From the NCBI GenBank assembly GCA_944474755.1, contig OX104122.1:22655714-22719713 (forward strand): DNA of 64,000 bases, written 5' to 3'. Made by a program: the position numbers and the translations under genes. Shown in pieces: positions 29,750 to 42,270 of the stretch; the first letter of the stretch is position 1; each line of letters begins with the position of its first letter. The DNA is from Limnoperna fortunei (Eukaryota; Mollusca; Bivalvia; Mytilida; Modiolidae). The notes under the pieces are model-generated. The model did no database searches. It was not told where the DNA came from and saw nothing but the letters and a program-made list of their open reading frames with translations.

Positions 29750-29970
29750 GTATACTGCTAATGGTGATATTGCATACTTTTTATTGTTTTAATTTAATTT
29801 TTATATGTAACTATATTATCATATTATTGTATGAGATCTTGTTTTAGTATTAAGGGAGGGATATAAAACGGTTGTTTGTAATCAAATAAGTTAATTTGTT
29901 CTAAGTATCACGTCCTGAATATAGCTGAAATATTGCTTGCTGGACGTAAAACAATCAATCAATCAATCAA

Positions 29971-29985
29971 TCTCTTTAAAGTACC
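29971..29985 (+). repeat. Target-site duplication of LINE copy B, right
   Basis: Exact partner of 23856-23870, directly after the AATC tail. Confidence 0.9.
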
Positions 29986-30599
29986 GGTGAAATATTTATA
30001 CACACGAAAATAGTGGTACACGTTTCCTCTCCGTGTTAATGACTAACACGTATACCAGTTTTTGTCTGCAAAAAAACTGCCTATTTAACTACACAAGACA
30101 TTTATCCATCACCGATGTGTATTTCCACTCACCTTGTTTTGTATAGATAGATTTCTAACTCAACCAATCAATCGCAATCTAGCATCCAAGTATCGGTCGT
30201 ACTTCGACCTTAACCTTACATTTGTTTACACAGTTTCACGAGATGGTTCAATTTTGAAAAATAAAGAAATACATTGATACGCAACTAGTCTGACGTAATT
30301 TATTCTTGTAATAGTTAATATTTTAATTTCGTTTAAATACTCAATACATGATCATAGTTGATTATTTCGTATAACCTAACTTGGTTTTTCCGCACGTGAC
30401 TGATTGTGACGTCATAATAAGATGTATTGATGACGTTAAGTATACATGAATTCTTCCGCTAACAACAAGTGACGACACTAAAATTGTGAATTGTAAATAT
30501 TATTTGATTACTTGTAAAAATATTGTTCTTCATTTTTACTAAAGAATTTAAAATATAAGGTTTGTTTTCAATTGTTGGTTAGATTATTGGAAATAAACG
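29986..30599. other. No gene recognised
   Basis: Non-repetitive by eye. It contains CACGTGACT and two TGACGT words near 30395-30436; these could be CRE-like sites, but no promoter context is seen. Confidence 0.35.
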
Positions 30600-33500
30600 A
30601 CTTTGGATCGATTTACGCTGCAACATATACCGCTTCGCGGTTTATTCATGCACATGCGTAAACTTGTCTTGAATAGCTCAGTATCTGACCACCATTTTAT
30701 ATTGGCCAATATTAGATTCCATTATACTGTAAAAGATTATAAAGAAAGGGACGATAAACACTCGAACTGTCAAAGGATAAATTGGGATAAAATGTATCAA
30801 TATCAGGACTACTTAGCAAGAAAGTTTAGTCAATGTAAACTTTCTTATGAAAATGCAAAACAAATAGAAGATGCCATAACTGAAATCAACTCGACTATTA
30901 AAATGAGCAATATCAAAATCAGTCCCAAATAAGAAACAGAAAGCACAGGCCTAAGCTGCAAATAACAAAAGAGATGTACATGGCGCTAAAGGTAAAAGGG
31001 AGAGTTTGCAAAATGAAAATTTGCTGGAAAACCACGTGATCTGAATAACAACCTGCTTATATTAAGAAGACAACTTCAGTCAAAGAGTTTAAGGAAAGTA
31101 TGTAAATAAGAAGTTGCAAATCGTCGCATTGAGGAAAGAGAAGAAATATCAATAGATTTATTCATGAAATCAGTGTAAATGATGAGATATTAAAAGATTA
31201 GATGTTTTGAATAGTGGAAAATGAATCTGATTGTATGAATTGTGACTACAAGTACTTTAAGAATGTGGATAATAAGGATTACTATCATATAATCGAAATT
31301 TACCATGATGACTGGTCTCATAACCCAGTAACATTAAAGGATGTTGAAAATGCAATACAAAATCTGAATAGGAATAAATTGTCTGACATATATGGGATGC
31401 TCATTGAAGTGAAATTAAGAAAATCATCTATGACATTATAAATACATCATTTCAATCGGGCTACTTCTCCAATCTATTAAAAATAGGAATACTTACTCCA
31501 ATATACAAGAATATAGGCGGTACAGTCTGTGCTAAGAACTACACAGGTATCAGCATTACTACTGCTATCTCAATAGTGCCAAAGTACAGACTGAAACAAC
31601 GCATTAAAAACAAAATATACAACATTCAAAATCCCTTACAACGTGGATTTGATTACAACCGATACAACACAAATTCTGGCCTCGTTAATTGCTTGAAGAG
31701 TTTGAGAGAGAATTTTTGGAATGTTAGATGCTAGATCAGCTTTTGATGCTGTTCGTCATACCAACTTGATAAGAAAATTATACCATACTGGAATATCAGA
31801 ACAGTGTTTTATAATGATTGACAACTTGTATAAAAATGCCTCATCAACAGTAAAATGGAGGAGTAAAATCAGACCCATTTCCAATTCATCAACAGAAAGA
31901 CAAGGTGGAAACTAAGTGCTGACTTATACAAAGTCTATGTTAAGCAACTGCTGAATATTATGTCAGATTCTGTGTTTTGTTTATGTGTTCCTTCATGTGG
32001 TGCTGATATTGCCCTGGCAGCCAAAAAATACCCATCAGAAATTCAAGCACGTCAACAGGTCAATATAGCATATGACTACGTACTTCAGCCATCAAAGAGT
32101 GTCATCTTACCAGTTAAAACATGTAACAAACTCAACTTTTGAAATGAAACTAGAACGATGTATAATAAGATCATGACAACATTACAAAGAACATCCCGTA
32201 TTTGTATCTCTAGAGACACATCTAGCTAGTACAATAGATGAATATGAAAAAAGCAAGAAGAGCGATGTACAGTTTAATGAACACAGGTCTACATGGAGAG
32301 AATGGTTTAGACTACTATCAGTCTGCTGAAGACTTACGTGTTTCCAATTCTGCTATATGGTCTCGAAGTTTTAATACCAAAAGAAAAACGTTTGATGTAC
32401 TAGTAAAGCACCGCAAAAAGATTATAAAACAAGTTCTTTCACTGCCTGCTTCAGTAGCCGACCCTGCAGTTTACATTCTTTCTGGCACCTTCCGGCTGCA
32501 GCAGTTCTTAGTCATTTTGGATATATGTAGAGCAGGTAAAAATTCAACAGAATAGAAAGTGGCTGAATGACACCTCTTTTTCAAACCACAGAAACGTCAG
32601 AGCTGGATTATTGACAACTATTTTTTAAATATCAACTTTGAGACCCACTACAACTTTTATATGATGAAAGAAACAAAAAGAACCCTGGAAACTAATTGTA
32701 AAGAAACATGTAGAAGAGTACTGAAAATTTAAGATCCTAGAAGATTCAAAATTGTATACATATCTTAGATTTTGGGGAAATATATACATAATTGGAAAGT
32801 GCCATCCGGTGGCTGTAACAAACACTGTTGGCATTTCTTAAGTCATGCAAATACATGTACGCTTGAAATTAATAGCTGGGTCTTGTATAGTCCAATCAAG
32901 AGGAGCAAGATTTAATGATCAGTCTGCTGAAGACTTACTTGTTTCCAATTCTGCTATATGGTCTCGAAGTTTTAATACCAAAAGAAAAACGTTTGATGTA
33001 CTAGTAAAGCACCGCAAAAAGATTATAAAACAAGTTCTTTCACTGCCCGCTTCAGTAGCCGACCCTGCAGTTTACATTCTTTCTGGCACCTTCCGGCTGC
33101 AGCAGTTCTTAGTCATTTTGGATATATGTAGAGCAGGTAAAAATTCAACAGAATAGAAAGTGGCTGAATGACACCTCTCTATCAAACCACAGAAACGTCA
33201 GAGCTGGATTATTGACAACTATTTTTTAAATATCAACTTTGAGACCCACTACAACTTGTATATGATGAAAGAAACAAAAAGAACCCTGGAAACTAATTGT
33301 AAAGAAACATGTAGAAGAGTACTGGAAATTTAAGATCCTAGAAGATTCAAAATTGTATACATATCTTAGATTTTGGGGAAATATATACATAATTGGAAAG
33401 TGCCATCCGGTGGCTGTAACAAATACTGTTGGCATTTCTGAAGTCATGCAAATACCTGTACGCTTGAAATTAATAGCTGGGTCTTGTATAGTCCAATCAA

Positions 33501-33652
33501 GAGGAGCAAGATTTAATGATGTAGAAACAGATGAAACATATGTCACATGTAGTGAATCTGGAGTACGCACGATGCAAGAGCACCAACACTTTTGTTCATT
33601 ATTGATGTCAAAGCTGATATTTATACTTGAAATAAATAGACATTGTCCTTGA
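30600..33652 (+). pseudogene. CR1-like LINE ORF2 remnant
   Basis: A 5'-truncated, heavily frameshifted ORF2. Blocks in order: SDHHFILANI (end of the endonuclease), ILTPIYKN and KNYTGISITTAISI (RT fingers), LDARSAFDAVRH (RT catalytic block), then a C-terminal thumb/knuckle part with QVLSLPASVADPAVYILSGT and IGKCHPVAVTNT...RLKLIAGSCIVQSRGARFN. No YADD-type catalytic box survives. A 601-bp tandem duplication lies in the C-terminal part. No 3' tail was recognised. Confidence 0.65.
32317..33518 (+). repeat. 601-bp near-perfect tandem duplication
   Basis: Unit 1 runs 32317-32917 and unit 2 32918-33518, both starting ATCAGTCTGCTGAAGACTTA and ending GCAAGATTTAATG. Only scattered substitutions separate them (for example ACGTG/ACTTG and CTTTT/CTTGT), so the duplication is much younger than the LINE remnant containing it, or it is an assembly artefact. 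Confidence 0.9.
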
Positions 33653-34029
33653 TTTACTAACTTTATAGTGAATCCATACTTCTCTGTTAGCTGCTATGCG
33701 ACACACGAGAAGATATCCCCCCCCCCCTTTTGGGATAGGATGTTAACTTTAAACAACTACGTTTAGTGTGCGAACAGATGCAGTGGATCCTCTCGGATTT
33801 GGAGTGCTCTTTTAAAGATGTTTTCTTGACATTTTAGATATTCCTGTGATATAGTGAGCACTATTTATTTTTGTTGAAACTTTTGGAAGATTAACTCATT
33901 CCGTACTCCAGTGGATAAATATACTGGAGGAGTACCTAAACTTGCAGAAGATATACAACAAAGACGAAGTTACGGCACGGGGCAATACATTTTCTACCTG
34001 TCTTTTCCCTCCGATGTAATCATTTTATG
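33653..34029. other. No gene recognised
   Basis: Contains a run of 12 C near 33717-33728. Nothing else identified. Confidence 0.35.
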
Positions 34030-34179
34030 AGTTATGAAAGTTGAAGAAAAGGAAAGGTCTTTTAAAAACATATTTTACACACGGCAGCGTGATTTATACG
34101 ATTATGACTTACATAATACGAAACTTTGTTTTCGGACTGTCATTTCTCGGTACAAGGCCAACCTTTTTGTCTACAAATT

Positions 34180-34345
34180 TTTTTTTTATTTTATTTATTT
34201 CAGGTCGCACTATTTACCGACTAGAAGCAGATTTTCACCGAAAAGAAAGAAAAAAGATTATTTGTTGTAATTGTTATTTTTGTGATTTATTGTGTAATTT
34301 TGTTGTCGTTGTTTTGTTGTATATGTAGTGTATTATTATTTACCG
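34180..34345 (-). repeat. Paralogue of the LTR element's integration site
   Basis: Read on the minus strand this matches 43940-44035 joined to 57218-57260, that is, both flanks of the LTR retrotransposon: CAAAACAACGACAACAAAAT, TTACACAATAAAT, ATTACAACAAAT and a closing GTCGGTAAATAG. It is an empty version of that site. The repeat has GTCGGTAAATA-like words at both ends; its family is unknown. Confidence 0.75.
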
Positions 34346-34715
34346 ACACAACAGGTAAAAACAATTTGTTGAAATTATTTATGTGGAACTCTTAGCAAAG
34401 CTTATTTTATTTATTTTTTTTTATACAGCGTGTTTCAAGACCTCACGACCGGGACGTGGTTCTACGTAGAGGTCCAAATAAATTTTATTTTATTTCAAAA
34501 TACTAATAAATTATTTCAAGAGTCATTCATATATTGATATATAAGTGTATACATATTTACTTGAAGACAAGTACATCTACGATATTTAAGCCATTAAACA
34601 TTTACTCAGGTCTTGGTCTCTTACTTGAGGTTTTAACATTTTCCTCTGTCCGGGTTTGCGTGCACAGGCAGCAGGTTTTTGGAATTATAAGTTCAACATC
34701 TGATGAGTGGTAAAC
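34346..34715. other. No gene recognised
   Basis: AT-rich, with a TTTATTTATTT stretch and the phrase TTTCAAGACCTCACGACCGG. No feature assigned. Confidence 0.35.
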
Positions 34716-36538
34716 TCAGATTTTTTGGCACTTATTACCATGACTCAAGAATTTTTGCAGTGCAGCCGATTTTTCCTTTTCACTTTTGCTCTGTAAGATT
34801 GTTTTTGAACATTGCAAGTGTGCCACTGACGAGCTCAATTCATAGTCACCGTGACCATAAATTGGTCCCTTTATCAGACACTCTTGGAGTTTTATGTATT
34901 TATAGATTTTATCTCTAAGCTGAGTTAATTTTTCTGGCTTCCAATCTTGATTTAGTTTTAAGATGTGGTTCATTGCCTCAAAATTATTGTTTTTCCACTG
35001 CAAGGAATTTTCCACTCGAGTCATTTTTGCGTGCCCTGTGCATGTATTCCCTGATAGTAGGAATAACCTTATCTGTTAAATAACCACCCAGCAGAGTACG
35101 GTATTTTCGTTCAATTTCTGTGATTTTGCTGGTAAAATCAGCAGTTGGGTCAAGCTTGATCAGGCATTTTCAACGAACAGTTCCGTTCTTATTTGCTTTT
35201 ATTGATTGTCATTCACACCAACTTTACATCGTAAATGCCGTGCCACATTTTCACTCAAATGTCTTGTGCATAGAGTTAATTCGGAATCGGGAAAACTAGA
35301 ATTTATAGCCTTGACTAATGCCTTGTCCTTATCCCAGCCAATGACTAAGTTGTTTACACTTAAAAGTGGGTCAGATATAGTGGCATAGCAGCGATGTGGG
35401 TAAAAGAAACTGTTGGTATGAGTGAAATGAGCCATCCCAACGCAAATTAAACAATCCCATTATTATTGGACTGATGGATTTGCCTTTGTATATTTTCTTT
35501 GACAGAAAGTGGTACCTCTTTGTGCGATATAGTCACATTCACCAAAGAATATAACAGTTAATCAGTTGATAGAAATTTCAGTTTAATTTACGAATATTTT
35601 CTACTGACTCGGTGACCTTTTTGGCGTATTAATATTGTTTGAAGTGGTATCAACCACAGCATCAGTTTCCTTTGTCATATTCAAAGAGTTATTTATATTG
35701 ACTTTAGACATGGGTTCATGCTTATTACTTGAGTCTAGTGAATCATTGCATGAAAACTTTTTTTTTCTCGGACGCAACAGTGGCATCAAAAATAATTGGA
35801 CATACATTAGACTGACCAGTAACTGTACTATTTAAAGGTGGAAAATCATCCAAACTGTCAAGTTCTATGGTAGATATGTCGACATTAGTGTCAAGGTTTT
35901 GTTAAAATTAAACTTGTCCATAGTATGACAATTGGATCTTAAGTTACATATGTATGAGGCTCAAATGTTGTATTTAAGATACATTAGACTGACCAGTAAC
36001 TGTACTATTTAAAGGTGGAAAATCATCCAAACTGTCAAGTTCTATGGTAGATATGTCGACATTAGTGTCAAGGTTTTGTTAAAATTAAACTTGTCCATAG
36101 TATGACAATTGGATCTTAAGTTACATATGTATGAGGCTCAAATGTTGTATTTAAGATGCCAACTGTTTTGCCCATAAACCCATTTCGTGGTGGATAAACA
36201 GATTGAATTGGACAACCTAAAACTGATGCTGCGGCCAATATTGTGCATGCAGACGAAAAAGCTTTATTTGTAGCTGCATTTTTGCATACTTCGTCGTATA
36301 CAAGGGATACCAGACGAAGATTGTCATATTTATGTGTATCATAATTTGCGATATTGCTTACAAATTCAATACAAGTCAAAACCGCAAGTGTACATTTCTT
36401 GTTTTTTTCTACCTTAAGGTTCACCGAGAAAAAACAAGCTTTGATTGTTACTCTCTTGCCAAAGGAGATCTTTTTAGGTTTTCTTTTGCCCAACGGGATA
36501 ACCAGTTGTGTTACTAGCATGCCCCTTACCAGAAACAC
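34716..36538 (-). pseudogene. MULE-type transposase remnant with vertnin-like N-terminal part
   Basis: Minus strand. The upstream block (36538-36158) includes RLVSLVYDEVCKNAATNKAF, ILAAASVLGCPIQSVYPPRNG and VGILNTTF, resembling the vertnin-like domain attached to some invertebrate transposases. A Ser/Asn-rich linker follows (35807-35601). Then comes a MULE-like catalytic segment, LVIGWDKDKALVKAINSSFP and LCTRHLSENVARHLR (35360-35220), with the D-x-E/D...C..H pattern, and a C-terminal block NNNFEAMNHILKLNQDWKP (35000-34930). Frameshifts and a tandem duplication break it. Family calls are by remembered pattern. Confidence 0.5.
35804..36157 (-). repeat. 177-bp tandem duplication, apparently perfect
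   Basis: Units 35804-35980 and 35981-36157 both start ACATTAGACTGACCAGTAAC and end GTTGTATTTAAGAT. I see no difference between them. They lie inside the MULE-like remnant, between its vertnin-like block and linker. Confidence 0.9.
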
Positions 36539-37189
36539 AGTACTGATTTATATCAATTACTCTTTTCCAAGGAAAATATTTATTGTACAACAAGTAGATT
36601 TTTTCTCTTTCCTGAAACACTCAGACTGTTGTAAACTTGCCGTATACATTCCTCCGGTTTTACTAATTAACTCATTTTGAAATTAAATTACAAAATTACA
36701 ATGACATATTTAATTTGATCTCTGATCCATGTCATACTTAGTCATTGTGTTTCTTTTTTTTTATTTTAATACTAAAACAAGTAACAACCAATTCACTAAT
36801 AAATAGTATACAACCAATATTTACATTTCTTTTTAGTTATTGATTAATTAATAATAAATATATCATTTTATCTTTGAGATTGTTTGGAACTCAAAATTGT
36901 CTCTTAATTATATTTAATGAAATTGATTCTGTCCTTGTGATATTTTATTTTTTAAATTATAGATTGAAAAGTTTTGGGTTTTTTTGCAGAATTTCTGGCT
37001 GTCAATATTGTATGTGTATATGCATATATAACGGGAATACTATCTGTTTTATTCCTGCTAATATCAATGTTTGTTCGTTAAAATGAAAATTTGGTTCTAC
37101 GGACCTACTGCTGTTTGTTACATATAATCAAAAGTTTTAATTCTTGACAGTTTAAACATATTTGTTTAAATGGAAACGGATTTTAATAA
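36539..37189. other. No gene recognised
   Basis: AT-rich, with poly-T runs. The ORF at 36874-37086 looks like chance. Confidence 0.4.
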
Positions 37190-39939
37190 GCATGTTGCTT
37201 TTTTCGAATCATTTTATTTAAATGTTCCACTTACGTAAATCGTCAAATTTTGTGACGTATTTGTACATTTATTCAATAAAATATTGTTTACACTAAAAGT
37301 TTCTTCATACTTGGAGCTGAATCGACATCTTATATCTATATTTTTATATCCTCTATCCTGTAATTTTGTTGCTAGTGTGAGATCGTTACGGATCATTTTA
37401 TATAGAAAGTCTTTATGTAGGTTATTTTTAACCGAGATTATATTTTTCCATACGTTAGCAAAATCTATTCCTGTCTCTGATTTGATTATCTGATAGTATA
37501 TTTCCTTTAATGTTTTGTTCTGTATTTGTGTGTGCTAAATTAATATTCTTTAACCAAAGTATTTTGGGAGTGAGGAGGTGGGCGTGTCTAAATTTGTTTT
37601 CGGCCAATTCCGGGTTATCATCTCTCGTGTTAATACCCATGAAATACGTATATAACGATCTCCATGTGATTCTTCCTGTCAATTAGTGCTGTAATTTTGT
37701 GCAACCACATATTTTTACCATAATATTTGGCATTTGTATTCCTCCCGATGCTTAAAATATATGTGTGAATAACCTTCACTTTGATTTAAAATCAAGGTTC
37801 CTGTTTTCCAAGTCTTTATCGTCGATTGTATTTTGGCTGCAATTATTTCCCAGCTTGTTTCTGTTTGGTTATCTCTGACATATATTCCCAATACTTTTAT
37901 TTGATAATACTTTTTTTATTTGATCTGATACCTCTCCAAACTCTTTAAACTCTTTAATGTCGATAATCCCGGATGTCTGTTGTTATGGTGGAGCAGTCGT
38001 CTGCGTGTTGAAAAAGTGTACACGAGTCTGTTTGGTTTGGAATTTTTATTCCTTTTTTTTATTTGAATTCCTAATTCTTGATGCTAGAGGCGCGATGATG
38101 AGAGCGTAGATTTTAATGGATAGAGGGCATCCTTGTCTGATGGATCTAATGATTGATATTTTTTCTGTAAGTAATCCATTTACTTGAATTTTGCTTGTTA
38201 TATCTTTGTATATAATTTCTAACCATCTAGTAAAGAAATTTGGGGAGTTCATTTTATGCAAAACTTTTATGATGTAGTTGTGTTCGACCGTATCGAATGT
38301 TTTTTCTTGGTCGAAAGATATTAGATATCCATTCCAGTTGTTTATTTCCATGTATTCTATTATGTTGTCGATTGCATATAGATTATCTGTATTTTTTTAT
38401 TTGGACCAGCACCTGTTTGGTTTTTGTCCAGTATGCTAGTGACGACATTTGCTAATGTTTTGTCAGGCTTTTTGTAATAATTTTGTAATCGAAACATAAT
38501 AAATTTATTGGTCTCCATTGTTTGATGTTGTGACTACCTTTGTGTTTATAATAAAGTGTAATTATGCCAGTTTTCATTGACTATATTAGCTCCCCCTTAA
38601 GATAAATATTATTTAATACTTCCGTAAGATCCTCTCCTGTTATATTCCAAAATTTTAGATAGAAGGCGTTACCTAGCCCATCAATTCCGGTGTTTTAAAA
38701 ATCTAGTATGTTTTTGTAGCATTCCTTTAATGTCAGTATTGGTCTAGTTCCTCCCAGTTTGTATTTGTTAGTTGTTTCAACTCTGTATTTCCCAAAATAA
38801 TTGTCAATTTTTGTATTACTTATATTTTTCAGCTGTATAAGTGTCCATAAAATTCCTCTTGGTTTTCGTATACTTTACCATCTTGTTCAAGAGTTTTCTC
38901 ATTTCTTTCATTGCTCCCCTTTTTTTCTTCTTCCAATTTAAATATTTCTATATTTTCCAAATCCCCATCATAAAATTCTTTCTTAGACCTAATTATAACT
39001 TCCATTTTTTCTTATTTTCTAATTGCTTAATTTGATCTTTAATTGTCTGTATGTTTGTGCTTGACACGTTTGTCTTATTTTCTTCATGCTCTAGCTTTTT
39101 AACTACAGAGGCTATTTTGCCATGAATACCAAAAGTTTTTGATGAGCTCCACATATTTTCTATTATCCAATAGAGATTGATTTAATTTCCAGCGTCCTTT
39201 TCCCCATTTTATTTTATTTGTTGAAAGCATAACACTACACGATTTATGGTCTGATTTAGCAAAATGTGCGTGTTTAAATGACATAATTTTGTTACAAATT
39301 TGTGCAGAAATGTATATTCTGTCAATTATGGTTGCCTTCGTGTTATCTGCATTTAACCACGTGAATACTTTTTGTCTCTATTTTTGTACCTATAAACGTC
39401 TGTAACATCAATTGTTTCTAAGATCTTATTGAAATGTTTAAAGTTTCATGTTGTGTTACGACGTTTCCAGTTTTGGAATCTATTTCTGAAGTTATCAAGT
39501 TATAGTCACCTGCCAAGATAAACCTCTCAGTATCTTTATAAATACTTTGTGTATATCCGGCTAGTTGTTTGTAAAATTCCTTTTGTTCTGTTGAAGTATT
39601 ATGGTGACTGTAAATATTAAGTATATGGTATTTTTCCTTATTTATAATCAGACATATATGTAGTAAACGACTTTTAAATTTGTCCTGAATGTCAACCTGT
39701 AAAATTTCTCCTATGCTTTTGGAAACGAATGTACAAACACCTTTTGCTGTTCTTTCACCGTCGGAAGAGAAAATTTTAAAATTTGTGTTGGCTTTAATAT
39801 CTATTTTCGTCCGATTATCTAATATTCCCGTTTCCTGTAGACATATTATATCGTGCTGCTGTAGGTGGTTTATAACATCTTTGTATTTGTTGTGCATATT
39901 TTTCCTTATATTGTGTGTAACTGTCTTAAGAGTGCTCAT
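37190..39939 (-). pseudogene. L1/Tx1-like LINE ORF2 remnant
   Basis: Starts at ATG 39939 with an APE endonuclease: MSTLKTVTHNIRKNMHNKYK, IICLQETG, CTFVSKSIGE, FILAGDYNLI (39939-39418). It continues, after frame breaks, to RT blocks (ISFDQEKTFDTVEHNYIIKV, SIRQGCPLSIKIYALIIAPL at 38351-38046). QHADD near 38010 stands where F/YADD is expected. C-terminal pieces lie at 37682-37455 and 37396-37214. Multiple stops make it dead. The style of the endonuclease and of the SFDQEKAFD-type box fits the L1/Tx1 group. Confidence 0.7.
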
Positions 39940-40057
39940 GTGTAAGTGAAGAGTAAAGATACAAGAAATAATGACAAAATATGCATAAATTTCATATGAA
40001 AAATAAATTATAGTCCTATTATTGTGTTACTATTGTCTCGTATAATAATAATAATGT

Positions 40058-40600
40058 TACCTATGGAAACAAAACTTACTACCAATATTGTTTGAATGGT
40101 CCCCTAAAAAGTTTTTTTTCCAATAGGTAAATCAAAATGGCTGCCATGGCTGGGCTTTGTTTAACATAGGACCCTATGGGGAAAAATTTTTAAAGGATTC
40201 TTCTCTAAAACCGGTTAACCAATGTAAACAAAACTTACAAGCAATATTGTTTGGATGGTCCTGTTTGAAGTTTTTTTATGTCAATAGGAAAATCAAAATG
40301 GTCACCACAGCATTACATAGATTAACATTGGACTCTATGGAAAAGTTTTAAAAGGCTTATCTCTGAAACCGATTAACCAATGGAAACAAAACATACTGAC
40401 AATATTATTTGGGTGGTCTTCTTTAAAGTTGATGTTTTTTTAATACCAATTGGAAATTCAAAATGGCTACCACCGCAGGACTTAGTTTAACATAGGACCC
40501 TAAGGGCAAATTTAAAAAAATCTTCTCTAAACCGGTTAACCAATGGTAATACAATTTTATAGCAATATTGTTTGGATGGTCCTCTTTAAAGTGTATTGAA
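40058..40600 (+). repeat. Tandem array, about 159-bp unit, 3.4 copies
   Basis: Anchors GGAAACAAAACTTAC-like sit near 40064, 40223, 40381 and 40540. Each unit contains AATATTGTTTGGATGGTC, a CAAAATGG(C/T) word, TAACATAGGACCCTA and ACCGGTTAACCAATG. Units are diverged by substitutions and small indels. The array lies between the ORF1 and ORF2 remnants of the L1/Tx1-like LINE. Confidence 0.85.
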
Positions 40601-40619
40601 AATTACAGGACATTGAGAC

Positions 40620-41560
40620 TCTTGTAGTTTTTATCTTCTCTTCCGACTTCATTGCTCTTCTCTGTATTTCGGCCTTGAGCCACGGAGTCTCCGGTCGATT
40701 TTACTTTCGCTACTTTTTTTGCTTGGGTGTGCTTCGGTCTTATTTACACCCTTATTTCCAATATCTGAACTCGCATCAATCGATATCTTCTGGACTCAAT
40801 TCTATTGTTGCTGTTTGCGATTCATTATGAGTCTCATCTTTGGAGATATTGTGCAGTGTTTCCTGAGAAACGTGTGTTTGTAATATGGAGTCTACACTGG
40901 AGGTTCGTGCCGGATGTGTTCGTGCAGACCCCATGGGAATCGCTTGGGTTCGGGGCAATCAGTTAATAGATGGCCACCGCAATTAAAACATTTTTTACCC
41001 GTTGGTTGACCTTCGTATTTAATGGTTATTGGTTGTCCCTTTATGTATATTTTCCTTGGAATGTCTTGCTTGATTGACCTAGCAATGACTATTCTAACAC
41101 CACTTTCTATGTTTGGGAAATCTTTGTATTTGCAATAATTAATTGACTCTGCTTCACATTACATTGTCAGTTTATTTCAGACATATTCTGGTTTCAATTC
41201 AAAAGGGTGCCGAATAATGTTATTTGTATATTGGTTCTTTTATTTTCCCAAAGTAAAGGGGGAGCTTGTAAGATCTTAAATAGTTGACCCTTCATCTTAC
41301 ATTCATCTTGAAAATGACTACTTAAGGTCTCTTTATCTTTTTCATTGTGAAATGTAGCCATATATTTGTTTGGGCCTGTACTCTGAAAACATTGTATCAG
41401 GCCTGCGACTCCTGCTTCTAGTTCACAATTGAAATAGTGGAGCATATTGACTGATGGTATTTTTGCACCATCGCCACTGGCTGCAAATATTTCAAGTATG
41501 CAGGGCCTTCTAATTTCTTTTGATATATTTATACCATCTTCTCCATCGGAGGCGGTTCTT
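40620..41560 (-). pseudogene. L1/Tx1-like LINE ORF1 remnant
   Basis: Minus strand. The block 41445-41194 (VAGLIQCFQSTGPNKYMATF, PLLWENKRTNIQITLFG) resembles the RRM-like part of Tx1/L1 ORF1. It continues as IVIARSIKQDIPRKIYIKGQ, then a knuckle, PTGKKCFNCGGHLLTDCPE, near 40950-41005. The knuckle is C-x2-C-x2-H-x4-C, two residues shorter than the usual CCHC. A Ser/Thr-rich part (40958-40776) ends it. Frame changes are present. Its position upstream of the ORF2 remnant on the same strand supports a single element. Confidence 0.6.
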
Positions 41561-42260
41561 GATTATATATATGGCATTTCGTGACTGTTTTTCTCTATAA
41601 TTATGACGAAGTTCCAATTCTGTATAGATTGATAAAAAACAATAGAATTTCTGAAGAAACAACAATGACATCAGAGGATTTGACGCACAAAATTGTTTCA
41701 GAAGTCAGTGTTTCAAATTTTTATTTGTGTGACTTTTTTGTTCCTAAATATTTATAGTTATAATAATAGTTTTTTTTTAATGATAGTGAACGAAAATTCT
41801 CGGGCTTGAGGAATTGTGCGAACTGAATAGTGCTCACTGAAGGACAATAAGTGTGCACATACCTTTTGTCATTGATCTGTTTAGACGGCACAGTTACTCA
41901 CCAATTTTTTCATATCAATTCAATTTCAGAACAACAAGTAGATTCTCGTAAAGGTTTTGCAAGAATCATCAATTATGATCGTGTCGAAACTTTTAAAGCA
42001 ATTGGACATGCAGAATATGGCTTCATTGGCTTGCCGTAAAACTACTCAAACATAGTAAAATTAAGATTTTAAAAATGTAACAAAAACAAAATCTTATTCT
42101 TTTTTTTCTACTCACAACAACATAAACAATCTTTAAAGGTTATATCGTTTTCAACTGGCTTTTATTAAAGTTTGTTGTTTTATGCTGATCATTTAAAGGT
42201 TGTTCAAAACAGGAACCTATAAATCAATTTATACTAGTCCCAGTTCAAAAGAAACAATTA
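41561..42260. other. No gene recognised
   Basis: A plus-strand ORF of 62 codons at 41851-42039 has no recognisable motif. Otherwise AT-rich. Confidence 0.35.
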
Positions 42261-42270
42261 TCACAAGGCG

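Larger units (their letters stand above)
23871..29970 (+). mobile_element. Full-length I/Nimb-like LINE, copy B (ORF1 frameshifted)
   Basis: Same architecture, start and AATC tail as copy A, same orientation, with its own exact target duplication of 13-15 bp. ORF2 is open and very similar to copy A; ORF1 differs more and has one frameshift. The different target sites show two independent insertions, not a segmental duplication. Confidence 0.9.
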
